A DNA stretch of 8,803 nucleotides, taken from positions 1 to 8,803 of the forward strand of contig JABSRY010000066.1 in the NCBI GenBank assembly GCA_013214985.1, written 5' to 3'. Under the pieces are notes generated by a model, which made no database searches, was not told where the DNA came from, and was given only the letters and a program-made list of their open reading frames with translations. Shown in pieces: positions 1 to 6,014 of the stretch (the first letter of the stretch is position 1; each line of letters begins with the position of its first letter). Origin of the DNA: Hyphomicrobiales bacterium (lineage in GTDB: Bacteria > Pseudomonadota > Alphaproteobacteria > Rhizobiales > OSC116). The position numbers and the translations under genes are program-made.

Positions 1-396
1 GTTGAGGCCGAAAAAATCAATGCAGCTACCACACTGCAATTATTGCAAAAACTAGAAGAAGCATATCCTTCAAAACGCATGATCCATATATTTCTTGACA
101 ATGCACGCTATCATCATGCCAAGGCTTTAAAACCTTGGCTTAACGCACCCACACGACGCATAAAACTACATTTCCTACCCGCTTATGCGCCACATCTCAA
201 TCCAATTGAACGGCTGTGGGGTCTTATGCACAAACATGTAACACACAATCATTACTATGCCCATTTCAATCAATTCACTGAGGCAATCTTCAATTTTTTT
301 CGAAGAATACTGCCAAAAAAATGGAATGAATTCCGGGACACCATAACTGATAATTTCAGAATCATTACTGATAAAAATTACCAGTTAATTGGGTGA
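1..396 (+). CDS. IS630-family transposase, C-terminal part (5' end off window)
   Basis: This is the carboxy-terminal part of a DDE transposase that cuts and joins the ends of its own insertion sequence. The frame is open from base 1 to the TGA at 394-396, about 131 residues. The TTG at 43 is an internal codon, because homologous-looking sequence continues upstream to the window edge. The second catalytic aspartate lies in LDNARYHHA (Asp at fragment residue 33). The catalytic glutamate lies in LNPIERLW (Glu 70). The 36 residues between them fit the IS630/Tc1-mariner catalytic domain, as does the FLPAYAPHLNPIE block. The first catalytic Asp and the DNA-binding domain should lie to the left of the window. 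The visible part has no stop or frameshift, so the copy may be intact, although many IS630 elements split this domain into its own frame. The family call is firm; activity cannot be judged. Confidence 0.9.
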   Translation, partial: VEAEKINAATTLQLLQKLEEAYPSKRMIHIFLDNARYHHAKALKPWLNAPTRRIKLHFLPAYAPHLNPIERLWGLMHKHVTHNHYYAHFNQFTEAIFNFFRRILPKKWNEFRDTITDNFRIITDKNYQLIG

Positions 397-406
397 CAGG
401 AGTATA
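1..406 (+). mobile_element. IS630-family insertion sequence, right end (approximate)
   Basis: The transposase fragment implies an insertion sequence entering from the left. IS630 elements normally end within a few tens of bases of the transposase stop and duplicate a TA target. Just past the stop the sequence reads GGGTGACAGGAGTATAGTAT (391-410), which contains TA dinucleotides at 403-404, 405-406 and 408-409. The right terminus is placed here by inference only. The left inverted repeat is outside the window, so the boundary cannot be confirmed. Confidence 0.45.
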
Positions 407-474
407 GTATCAATATTAATAACTTGTTTCAGTATTATATGTATGCTATTCGAAGATTAATAGAAGGAAAAACC

Positions 475-504
475 ATGTTCTTACGACGAAAAATAATTAT
501 TTAA
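475..504 (+). other. Nine-codon mini-ORF with a good ribosome binding site
   Basis: An ATG at 475 is preceded by AGAAGGA (462-468) at six-base spacing, one of the better Shine-Dalgarno matches in the window. It encodes only MFLRRKIII before TAA at 502-504. It sits between the IS end and the GNAT gene. It could be a translated leader, the start of a gene truncated by the IS insertion or a later deletion, or chance. There is no evidence that it is expressed. The GNAT start at 547 is not in a continuous reading frame with it. Confidence 0.25.
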
Positions 505-546
505 TTTGCACACCTTAGTTCAATTCAATTTTTTTTTAAGACAGTT

Positions 547-1134
547 ATGAATCAGCCTTCTACTAACGCTATTGCCACAGGTAAAGCGCACGCAAATTCT
601 TTAGATGAATTTATTATCTCACCCTATAATCATGAATATAACAAAGCAGTGACGCAATTGCTAAACAATGCATTTGGCGAAAATAGATTAAAAAAATCTA
701 GCTATAAATTGCGCGAAACCTGCAAAAAGATAGACTCCCTAAGTTATGTTATATTAGCCGATAATACCGCCAAAGATATAAAAATATTGGCATCCATCGA
801 ATATTGGCAGCTAAATGTAGCAGGCGCAAAAGCCCTACTTTTAGGGCCGCTAGCGGTAGATCCCGCATCCCAAGGTTTAGGTCTTGGCCGTAAAATAATT
901 GAAGATAGCCTAAAATTAGCGCGCGAGCTATCGGCTAAAAACGCATGGTCGTTTGTAATATTAATTGGCGATTTAGATTATTATGCAAAATGTGGTTTTA
1001 AGCGGGTGCCGTTAGCGGCGATAGATTATCCTAAACCAACAGATCCAAATAGAATTTTATATTTGGAATTTAAAACTGGTAGTTTAAATAAACTTATCGA
1101 ATCATCTAATTTACCTTTATTGTTAAATCAATAA
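547..1134 (+). CDS. GNAT-family N-acetyltransferase (YhbS-like)
   Basis: This is a predicted cytoplasmic acetyl-CoA-dependent N-acetyltransferase of 195 residues; the substrate is unknown. The acetyl-CoA pyrophosphate loop is clear: LLLGPLAVDP is followed by SQGLGLGRKII (about residues 97-117), giving the Q-x-x-G-x-G signature at Gln109, Gly112 and Gly114. The later strand-helix GDLDYYAKCGFKRV (141-154) is typical of YhbS-type GNAT proteins. The first 20 or so residues precede the domain and look unstructured. The ATG at 547 is the only start ahead of the domain. Its ribosome binding site is poor (AAG at 538-540 after a nine-T run), so initiation strength is doubtful. It is the first gene of a compact cluster, 13 bases ahead of the DUF1285 gene. 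The family assignment is firm and the biological role is open. Confidence 0.88.
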   Translation: MNQPSTNAIATGKAHANSLDEFIISPYNHEYNKAVTQLLNNAFGENRLKKSSYKLRETCKKIDSLSYVILADNTAKDIKILASIEYWQLNVAGAKALLLGPLAVDPASQGLGLGRKIIEDSLKLARELSAKNAWSFVILIGDLDYYAKCGFKRVPLAAIDYPKPTDPNRILYLEFKTGSLNKLIESSNLPLLLNQ

Positions 1135-1147
1135 TTACGAGGATTGA

Positions 1148-1687
1148 ATGAGCGATATTTTATCAGATCTAGCAACAAAGCTCGGCGAAAATTCATCGGT
1201 GGGTTTTGCACCCGTCGAAAGTTGGAATCCGCAATATTGCGGCGAAATCGATATTGAAATTAAGGAAAATGGGGATTGGTATCATATGGGTAGCCAAATA
1301 AAGCGGCCTAAATTAGTCGCATTATTTGCAAGCGTATTGTGGCGCGATGTCGATGGCGATGGCGCACATTATCTAATAACACCTGCCGAAAAAATTAAAA
1401 TAAAAGTAAAGGATAGCGCGTTTATTGCAACTGATTTGTTGGTCGATGTGCAAAATCAGCTACAAAATATCGCGGTTCAAACCAACCTAGCGGGGCAGGT
1501 ACTTATCGGGCGCCATAACCCAATTCGCTTCACACATGATGATGGTCAGTTTATGGCATATGTAACCATTCGTTATGGTCTAGAAGCAAAATTAACCCGT
1601 TCCTTATGTTACGATTTGGCAGAATATATGACCGAAAAAGATGGTTCTTTTATTTTAATGAGTAACAATCAGCAGTTTCGGGTTTAG
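1148..1687 (+). CDS. DUF1285 family protein
   Basis: This 179-residue soluble protein is of the DUF1285 type, whose biochemical function I do not know. Family hallmarks are the W-x-P-x-x-CG-x-IDI start (residues about 26-36), the dG-W-x-x-x-GSxIkRpkLVxLFAsvLwRD block (about 43-67, with variation) and the YLITPAEKIKIKV stretch. The ATG at 1148 follows ACGAGG (1137-1142) with good spacing. It is the second gene of the cluster, 13 bases after the acetyltransferase and 8 bases before the CoA pyrophosphatase. I recall a DUF1285, CoA pyrophosphatase, CCA enzyme order in Rhizobiales, so the placement supports the identification but does not reveal a function. The gene looks complete, with no membrane segment or signal peptide. 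Confidence 0.88.
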   Translation: MSDILSDLATKLGENSSVGFAPVESWNPQYCGEIDIEIKENGDWYHMGSQIKRPKLVALFASVLWRDVDGDGAHYLITPAEKIKIKVKDSAFIATDLLVDVQNQLQNIAVQTNLAGQVLIGRHNPIRFTHDDGQFMAYVTIRYGLEAKLTRSLCYDLAEYMTEKDGSFILMSNNQQFRV

Positions 1688-1695
1688 TTTAAAAT

Positions 1696-2283
1696 ATGCA
1701 AGATTTTTTAGTAAAGGCAAAAAGCAAGCTCAACAAGTCAATTCCAAAAGACTTCACCCATAAAGCCAACGTGGCGCATGCCGATAAAAGAAGCTATCGA
1801 CAAGCCGCAGTGTTAATTGCAATTACCGATAAGCCCAAACCATCTATAATATTGACACGGCGCCCCCTGCATATGAAAACGCATGCGGGTGAGGTTGCTT
1901 TTCCTGGTGGCAAATTAGAAAGCTTCGATGTGGATGCAAAACATGCAGCATTGCGTGAAGCAGATGAAGAAATTGGCCTCAAACAACAATATGTGGATGT
2001 GCTGGGTTATTTAGATACTTATAAAGTAGGCAGCGGGTTTAACGTTTGCCCTGTTGTGGCTGTAGTTTCTAAAGGCTACAATCTTACAGCAGATCCAAAT
2101 GAGGTCGATGAGATATTCGAAGTACCGCTAGATTTTTTAATGGATGTTAATAATTTCCAACGCCATAGTAAAATGTGGCAGGGCAAACAACGCCATTATT
2201 ATGTGATAGAATATAAAAATTACTTTATTTGGGGTGCAACAGCAGATATGTTGAAAAATCTCCATGATAAACTATATATATAA
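1696..2283 (+). CDS. CoA pyrophosphatase (NUDIX hydrolase, NudL type)
   Basis: This enzyme is predicted to hydrolyse coenzyme A and its thioesters to 3',5'-ADP and 4'-phosphopantetheine-type products, using a divalent metal in the cytoplasm. The UPF0035 signature of this NUDIX subgroup is present as ILTRRPLHMKTHAGEVAFPG (residues about 52-71). It runs straight into the Nudix box, GGKLESFD (71-78) to READEEIGL (87-95), with Arg87, Glu88, Glu91 and Glu92 as expected metal and catalytic residues. The C-terminal IWGATADML is also usual in the family. Length (195 residues) is close to the family norm, so it looks complete. No clear Shine-Dalgarno precedes the ATG at 1696, which is 8 bases after the DUF1285 stop; translational coupling is likely. 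E. coli calls the homologue nudL, but the symbol is not transferred here. Confidence 0.92.
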   Translation: MQDFLVKAKSKLNKSIPKDFTHKANVAHADKRSYRQAAVLIAITDKPKPSIILTRRPLHMKTHAGEVAFPGGKLESFDVDAKHAALREADEEIGLKQQYVDVLGYLDTYKVGSGFNVCPVVAVVSKGYNLTADPNEVDEIFEVPLDFLMDVNNFQRHSKMWQGKQRHYYVIEYKNYFIWGATADMLKNLHDKLYI

Positions 2284-2311
2284 TAGTGTATTATTAATTA
2301 AAGGGTTCCAT

Positions 2312-2572
2312 ATGGCAAAGTTTATATTATTAGAAGCGCTACTATTCTTAATGCCTTTTATAATTTTCTTACTCTATGTGCGCATTTTTCATAAAAGAAA
2401 AGCCATCGAGGCATTACATCCAAAAAATCTTGCAAAATTAATTTTTGTTGGGGTTTTTCTAATGGCAATCGGCGCGTTCTATTTATCCAGCTTGGATGAT
2501 GATAATATCGGCGGCGTGTATATTCCAGCAAAAATGATTGATGGCGTAAAAAACACTGCACGTATCGAATAA
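2312..2572 (+). CDS. DUF6111 family small membrane protein
   Basis: This 86-residue protein has two predicted membrane helices, at about residues 5-22 and 39-57, joined by a short basic loop with RIFHKRK. The tail GGVYIPAKMIDG (67-78) resembles the YxPAxxxDG ending I associate with DUF6111, a rhizobial family of unknown function. The ATG at 2312 is chosen because AAGGG (2301-2305) lies seven bases ahead and the protein then begins like family members. An upstream in-frame ATG at 2264 would overlap the CoA pyrophosphatase and add 16 residues without a clear ribosome binding site. The gene ends 4 bases before cca, so the two are probably co-translated. No activity can be proposed from the sequence. 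Confidence 0.75.
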   Translation: MAKFILLEALLFLMPFIIFLLYVRIFHKRKAIEALHPKNLAKLIFVGVFLMAIGAFYLSSLDDDNIGGVYIPAKMIDGVKNTARIE

Positions 2573-2576
2573 ACCA

Positions 2577-3776
2577 ATGCCTGATTTAATGTATAATTCT
2601 AGCAAATTGGCTTGGTTAAATACGACTCCCGTGCAAACCATATTTAAACTCTTGTCTCAAAATGGCGGCGAGGGGCGCATTGTCGGCGGTGCCGTGCGTG
2701 ATTATCTATTGGGTGTCAAAATTGGTGATGTTGATTATTGCTCGACCCACACACCCAATCAAGTCATTGAATTAGCAAAAGTAAATAACATCCGCTACGT
2801 AGAAAGCGGCATTAAATATGGCACAATCACTTTGCTGATTGCGGGTCAAAACTTCGAAGTTACGAGCTTAAGAGAAGATGTAAAAACCGATGGGCGTCAT
2901 GCCGTCGTGGTTTATGGGGTCGATTTTGTAAAAGATGCGATGCGCCGCGACTTTACATTTAATGCACTCTATATGTCCGCTGATGGTCAAATCCACGATC
3001 CGTTAAAAACGGGCATAGCTGATGTAAAACAGGCGAAAATCAAATTTATCGGCAATGCCGACCAACGCATTAAAGAAGATTATCTAAGAATATTAAGGTA
3101 TTTTAGGTTTATAGCACGCTTCGGTCTAAATATAGATCAAACCGATTATAAACAAATATCTGCATTGGTTGGCGGGTTAAATCAATTATCCGCAGAACGG
3201 TTATTAAACGAGTTTACCCGCATATATTCAAGCGAACATATTATCCTAGCTTTAAAAATGATGGAAGATTGCAATATTTTTCAACAATTATTTAAAACAA
3301 ATTTAGAACTTAGTATTGTAGAATATATAAAAGATAACGAACTGGAGTTTGAAGATAAATGGCTAGTTCAATTATATGCAACATTACCAAATTTGAGTGT
3401 CAAACAATGGGTTAAGACATTAAAAATTTCAAATAAACAACAAAAGATAGTCACTAGTCTAAAATGGGATGCAGGTATCGTAGTGCTAAACACTATTCAA
3501 CTGGCAAAATTGATCTATAAAAATTCTAAAAAAATAGTAATGCATAATTTAATTATAAATGCTGCAAAACAAAACTATAATATTACTAAACTAAGACAAA
3601 AGCTCAACTTTGTTAATCAATTTAATACCCCAACTTTCCCCGTTAAAGGGCAAGATTTGTTGAATATTGGCTTTAAACCTGGTGCTGAATTAGGCACATG
3701 TCTTAAAACATTAGAAAATTTATGGCTAGAATCTCAGTTCATATTAACAAAAACCAACCTTCTAGCCAAAGTCTAA
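2577..3776 (+). CDS. cca: CCA tRNA nucleotidyltransferase
   Basis: This enzyme adds or repairs the 3'-terminal CCA of tRNAs using CTP and ATP without a nucleic acid template. The class II nucleotidyltransferase head is plain: GGAVRD (residues 37-42) for nucleotide binding and DVDY with metal-binding Asp51 and Asp53. RRDFTFNAL (123-131) and EDYLRILRYFRFIARFG (167-183) then form the neck motifs that set nucleotide choice. The remaining 200 or so residues are the more variable, Lys/Asn-rich body and tail. At 399 residues it is near the usual length for alphaproteobacterial homologues. The ATG at 2577 follows the DUF6111 stop by four bases and has no independent ribosome binding site, suggesting coupling. 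It is the last gene of the plus-strand cluster and converges on hemF with a single base between stops. An intrinsic terminator for it lies inside hemF (3794-3841). Confidence 0.95.
   Translation: MPDLMYNSSKLAWLNTTPVQTIFKLLSQNGGEGRIVGGAVRDYLLGVKIGDVDYCSTHTPNQVIELAKVNNIRYVESGIKYGTITLLIAGQNFEVTSLREDVKTDGRHAVVVYGVDFVKDAMRRDFTFNALYMSADGQIHDPLKTGIADVKQAKIKFIGNADQRIKEDYLRILRYFRFIARFGLNIDQTDYKQISALVGGLNQLSAERLLNEFTRIYSSEHIILALKMMEDCNIFQQLFKTNLELSIVEYIKDNELEFEDKWLVQLYATLPNLSVKQWVKTLKISNKQQKIVTSLKWDAGIVVLNTIQLAKLIYKNSKKIVMHNLIINAAKQNYNITKLRQKLNFVNQFNTPTFPVKGQDLLNIGFKPGAELGTCLKTLENLWLESQFILTKTNLLAKV
3723..3768 (-). terminator. Weak candidate terminator for trmL-hemF, inside cca
   Basis: A nine-base perfect inverted repeat, TGGCTAGAA (3723-3731) and TTCTAGCCA (3760-3768), lies in the last codons of cca with a 28-base loop. 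Read on the minus strand it follows the hemF stop and is trailed by an imperfect T stretch (TAAATTTTCT). The loop is long and the T tract poor, so this is only a possible intrinsic terminator. Confidence 0.25.
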
Positions 3777-3777
3777 G

Positions 3778-4668
3778 TTATGGCCATTTCACTACTGGCG
3801 GCATAGAAGATAAAATACTGTCTATATTGCCGCCAGTTTTTAGACCAAAAATAGTACCGCGGTCATATAACAGGTTAAATTCAACATAACGTCCACGTTT
3901 AATCAGCTGTTCTTCCCGCTCAGCTTCTGTCCATGCCATATGCATGTTCCTACGCACAAGCTTCGGGTAAATATCCAAAAAGTTCACCCCCACATTTTTG
4001 GTGAAGGCAAAATCTGCATCAAAGTCATCACTATTTAGTCTATCATAAAATATGCCGCCAATGCCGCGCGCTTCATTTCTGTGGGGTAAATAGAAATATT
4101 CATCACACCAATCTTTATATTTTTGATAATCGGCAACATCATGCGCATCACATGCATTTTGCATTGACGCATGAAAATCAACAGAATCTTGGTCAGTCTG
4201 ATTGCGGCGATTAGCAAGCACTGGGGTCAAATCCCCCCCGCCACCAAACCAAGATTTTGTGGTAACCACAAAGCGCGTATTCATATGTACCGCAGGCACA
4301 TTTGGGTTGTGCATATGGGCAATTAACGATATGCCAGCAGCCCAAAATGTCGGGTCATCTTCTGCGCCATCAATTTGTTTAGCAAATTCAGGCGGAAATT
4401 TACCATTAACACAAGATACATGCACACCAACTTTTTCAAAAACACGCCCGCTCATTAACGCCATTGTGCCACCACCCGCGTTATCGATGCCATCTTGTTG
4501 GCGCTTCCAAGGCGTTTTAACAAATTTACCAATCGGTTTATCATCACCTTGGCCAACATAATCAGCTTCAATCGCTTCAAATGCACTAATAATTTGACCT
4601 TGCAAATTAGAAAACCAAGCATGCGCATTGGCTTTTTGCGTCTCAAGATTTTGTATTTTTTCACTCAT
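3778..4668 (-). CDS. hemF: Oxygen-dependent coproporphyrinogen-III oxidase
   Basis: This enzyme converts coproporphyrinogen III to protoporphyrinogen IX by two oxidative decarboxylations that use O2, a late step of haem synthesis. The 296 residues match the usual length (about 300). Conserved blocks appear in order: GRVFEKVGVHVS (residues 74-85), AHMHNPNVPAVHMNTRF (117-133), SWFGGGGDLTPV (139-150), CDEYFYLPHRNEARGIGGIF (188-207), and RGRYVEFNLLYDRGTIFGLK (258-277) followed by TGGNIDSILSSMPP. The start at 4668 is an ATG with a modest AAGG about ten bases upstream on the minus strand. It follows trmL by 26 bases on the same strand, so the two are likely one transcript. Haem is needed by the cytochromes encoded just across the divergent promoter. 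Because the enzyme needs oxygen, the FNR-type box upstream of trmL is relevant. Identification is secure. Confidence 0.97.
   Translation of the reverse strand: MSEKIQNLETQKANAHAWFSNLQGQIISAFEAIEADYVGQGDDKPIGKFVKTPWKRQQDGIDNAGGGTMALMSGRVFEKVGVHVSCVNGKFPPEFAKQIDGAEDDPTFWAAGISLIAHMHNPNVPAVHMNTRFVVTTKSWFGGGGDLTPVLANRRNQTDQDSVDFHASMQNACDAHDVADYQKYKDWCDEYFYLPHRNEARGIGGIFYDRLNSDDFDADFAFTKNVGVNFLDIYPKLVRRNMHMAWTEAEREEQLIKRGRYVEFNLLYDRGTIFGLKTGGNIDSILSSMPPVVKWP
3794..3841 (+). terminator. Intrinsic terminator of the cca operon, inside hemF (antisense)
   Basis: Eighteen bases after the cca stop, ACTGGCGGCA (3794-3803) pairs perfectly with TGCCGCCAGT (3828-3837). An extra TAGA/TCTA pairing (3804-3807 with 3821-3824) lies inside the loop, and TTTT follows at 3838-3841. 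A GC-rich ten-base stem ending in a T run is the classic rho-independent form on the plus strand. The minus strand has no T run after the stem, so it should not block hemF. The whole element lies within the last codons of hemF. Confidence 0.65.
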
Positions 4669-4694
4669 TATATGTAGCCTTGTTCTAGTGTTAA

Positions 4695-5156
4695 TCAGTC
4701 GGTTGGAAACGCATCCATCTGGCGTAAATATTCGCCCATAATAAATGCGGTGGTCATGGCTAAGTTTAACGATCGGGTATCTTTTTTCATGGGGACAATA
4801 ATGCGTTCATCGACAATATCGTGTACTTCTTGCGGTACACCGACTGATTCACGACCAAATAAAAAAACATCATTTGCTTCAAACTTGCATTCACAATAGG
4901 GCCTACTGGCTTTAGTGGTCAGCAGTATAAGCCGCTTACCCTGCTCGTTGCGCCATTGGTTAAATGCGTCAAAATTTACATGGCGCCGCATCACTGTTTT
5001 TGCTAAATAATCCATGCCCGAGCGTTTTAAGCCTTTTGCATCCATTCTAAACCCCGTCGGTTCAATAATATGAACTGTTAAATCCATACAAGCGGCCATT
5101 CGCATAATGGTGCCTGTGTTTTGTGGAATATCGGGCATATATAAAGCTAAATCCAT
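4695..5156 (-). CDS. trmL: tRNA (cytidine/uridine(34)-2'-O)-methyltransferase
   Basis: This SPOUT-class enzyme 2'-O-methylates the wobble nucleotide of certain tRNA-Leu species using S-adenosylmethionine. The 153 residues show the TrmL pattern: MPDIPQNTGTIMR at the N terminus, IIEPTGF (residues 30-36), LFGRESVGVP (99-108), and VPMKKDTRSLNLA (121-133). The last two form part of the trefoil knot that binds SAM. The ATG at 5156 is preferred over an in-frame TTG at 5174, because the purine-rich AAAGAGAA that would serve as ribosome binding site lies between them, and because family members begin at this Met. It is the promoter-proximal gene of the trmL-hemF pair. Its promoter region contains the FNR-type box. 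Confidence 0.93.
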   Translation of the reverse strand: MDLALYMPDIPQNTGTIMRMAACMDLTVHIIEPTGFRMDAKGLKRSGMDYLAKTVMRRHVNFDAFNQWRNEQGKRLILLTTKASRPYCECKFEANDVFLFGRESVGVPQEVHDIVDERIIVPMKKDTRSLNLAMTTAFIMGEYLRQMDAFPTD

Positions 5157-5180
5157 GTTTATTTCTCTTTGCAATGTTTT

Positions 5181-5194
5181 TTGATCTAGATCAT
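5181..5194. promoter_or_regulatory. FNR/FixK-type box (candidate)
   Basis: TTGATCTAGATCAT matches the FNR/FixK consensus TTGAT-N4-ATCAA at nine of ten positions and contains a perfect 12-base palindrome (5182-5193). It lies 25 bases upstream of the trmL ATG and about 290 bases from petA. It falls downstream of both candidate minus-strand -10 elements, a position that would favour repression of trmL-hemF. No regulator gene is in the window, so function is inferred. Confidence 0.6.
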
Positions 5195-5217
5195 TCGGAT
5201 ATTTTTATAAAGGCTTA

Positions 5218-5247
5218 ATAATAGCCACCACAACTAGATACAATCAA
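5218..5247 (-). promoter_or_regulatory. Candidate promoter for trmL-hemF
   Basis: On the minus strand, TTGATT (5247-5242) and TATTAT (5223-5218) are separated by 18 bases, with four of six and five of six matches to the sigma-70 -35 and -10. A start near 5211 would give a leader of about 55 bases that contains the FNR-type box. A nearby alternative is TATAAA at 5209-5204 with a poorer -35. Both are called by eye only. Confidence 0.4.
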
Positions 5248-5324
5248 AAATTACTAATTTGTTCCATATATAGGTTCTAAATCTGAGTTTAGTAAGATTT
5301 AACAGTATTTTATATAATTACACT

Positions 5325-5347
5325 GCGACATAAAGCCCCAATTGGGG
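5325..5347. promoter_or_regulatory. RegR/RegA-like site and CCCCAATTGGGG palindrome upstream of petA
   Basis: GCGACATAAAGCCCC (5325-5339) fits the RegR box I remember from Bradyrhizobium (GNGRCRTTNNGNCGC) at 9 of 11 fixed positions. It overlaps a perfect 12-base palindrome, CCCCAATTGGGG (5336-5347). Both lie just upstream of a candidate petA -35. RegA-type regulators are known to control bc1 genes in Rhodobacter. The consensus is from memory and degenerate, so this is a hypothesis. Confidence 0.3.
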
Positions 5348-5358
5348 GAAAGATTAGA

Positions 5359-5386
5359 TTGACTCTAGACAATGAGGCATTTCAAT
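5359..5386 (+). promoter_or_regulatory. Candidate petABC promoter
   Basis: TTGACT (5359-5364) and TTCAAT (5381-5386), spaced 16 bases apart, match the sigma-70 elements at five and four of six positions. They would start transcription near 5393, about 90 bases ahead of petA. An alternative -10 is the perfect TATAAT at 5313-5318, which lacks a good -35. Apart from these elements and the sites listed separately, I see no gene in the trmL-petA spacer (5157-5482). Confidence 0.35.
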
Positions 5387-5482
5387 GGCAAAAGTAGTCT
5401 AATTATGGTTTGGATTGATTTTAATTGCAGACTAGGGCAACATGAATCAAAAAAATGATTTGTAAGTTGAAGGGATAAAATA

Positions 5483-6004
5483 TTGGCTGATACAGGCAAA
5501 GTAAAAGAACCAGGGCGTCGCGACTTTTTATATATCGCAACTGGCGCATTTGGTGCTTTAGGCGTTGGTGTTGGGGCGTGGCCACTTCTTGATCAAATGA
5601 ACCCAGATGCTTCAGTTAAAGCTTTGGCTTCTATTGAGGTTGATATATCTACAGTTGGCGTTGGCGAATCACTTACAGTAAACTGGCGCGGTAAGCCTAT
5701 CTTTATTCGGCATAGAACCGCCGAAGAAATTAAAACATCGGTTAATACCCCTTTATCAGATTTAAAAGACCCAGAAGAAGATAGCGCACGTGCCGAAAAG
5801 CCAGAATGGCTTATTATGGTTGGCGTTTGTACCCATTTAGGCTGTATTCCACTTGGCGAAGCTGGCAAATATAATGGCTGGTTCTGCCCATGTCATAACT
5901 CGGTTTATGATACAGCAGGCCGTATACGTAGCGGGCCAGCACCAAAAAATCTCGAAATTCCAGAATATTCATTTATTTCTGACACAAAAATAAAAATAGG
6001 GTAG
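5483..6004 (+). CDS. petA: Ubiquinol-cytochrome c reductase iron-sulfur (Rieske) subunit
   Basis: This is the Rieske 2Fe-2S subunit of the bc1 complex, which carries an electron from ubiquinol at the Qo site to cytochrome c1. It has 173 residues. The N terminus has GRRDFLYIATG followed by a hydrophobic anchor (about 15-36), a twin-arginine-like signal-anchor that is not expected to be cleaved. Cluster box 1 is CTHLGC (116-121) and box 2 is CPCHNS (135-140). Ligands are Cys116, His118, Cys135 and His138, with a Cys121-Cys137 disulfide. Box 2 is usually CPCHGS-x-Y, so Asn139 and Val141 are notable, while Ser140 and Tyr142, which tune the potential, are kept. The start is TTG at 5483: GAAGGGA (5469-5475) lies seven bases ahead and no ATG fits. 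petB follows after 10 bases. Confidence 0.96.
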   Translation: MADTGKVKEPGRRDFLYIATGAFGALGVGVGAWPLLDQMNPDASVKALASIEVDISTVGVGESLTVNWRGKPIFIRHRTAEEIKTSVNTPLSDLKDPEEDSARAEKPEWLIMVGVCTHLGCIPLGEAGKYNGWFCPCHNSVYDTAGRIRSGPAPKNLEIPEYSFISDTKIKIG

Positions 6005-6014
6005 GGAGAAATTT

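Noticed and set aside
1915..1980. Apparent shift of the Nudix-box glutamate in the CoA pyrophosphatase
   Set aside because: The one-residue offset between GGKLESFD and READEEIGL is, as I recall, normal for the NudL/UPF0035 subgroup, so it is not a defect.
2264..2311. Upstream ATG for the DUF6111 gene
   Set aside because: It overlaps the CoA pyrophosphatase end and lacks a ribosome binding site, whereas the ATG at 2312 has AAGGG at good spacing.
4202..4561. Open frame of 119 codons on the plus strand opposite hemF
   Set aside because: It lies wholly antisense to a clear hemF and has no recognisable domain or ribosome binding site; its low-complexity, Pro/Ser/Asn-rich product looks like a frame shadow.
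5157..5174. TTG start extending TrmL by six residues
   Set aside because: The likely ribosome binding site AAAGAGAA lies between this TTG and the ATG at 5156, and family members begin at the ATG.
5593..5868. Open frame of 91 codons on the minus strand opposite petA
   Set aside because: Shadow of the Rieske gene; no plausible initiation signal or domain.
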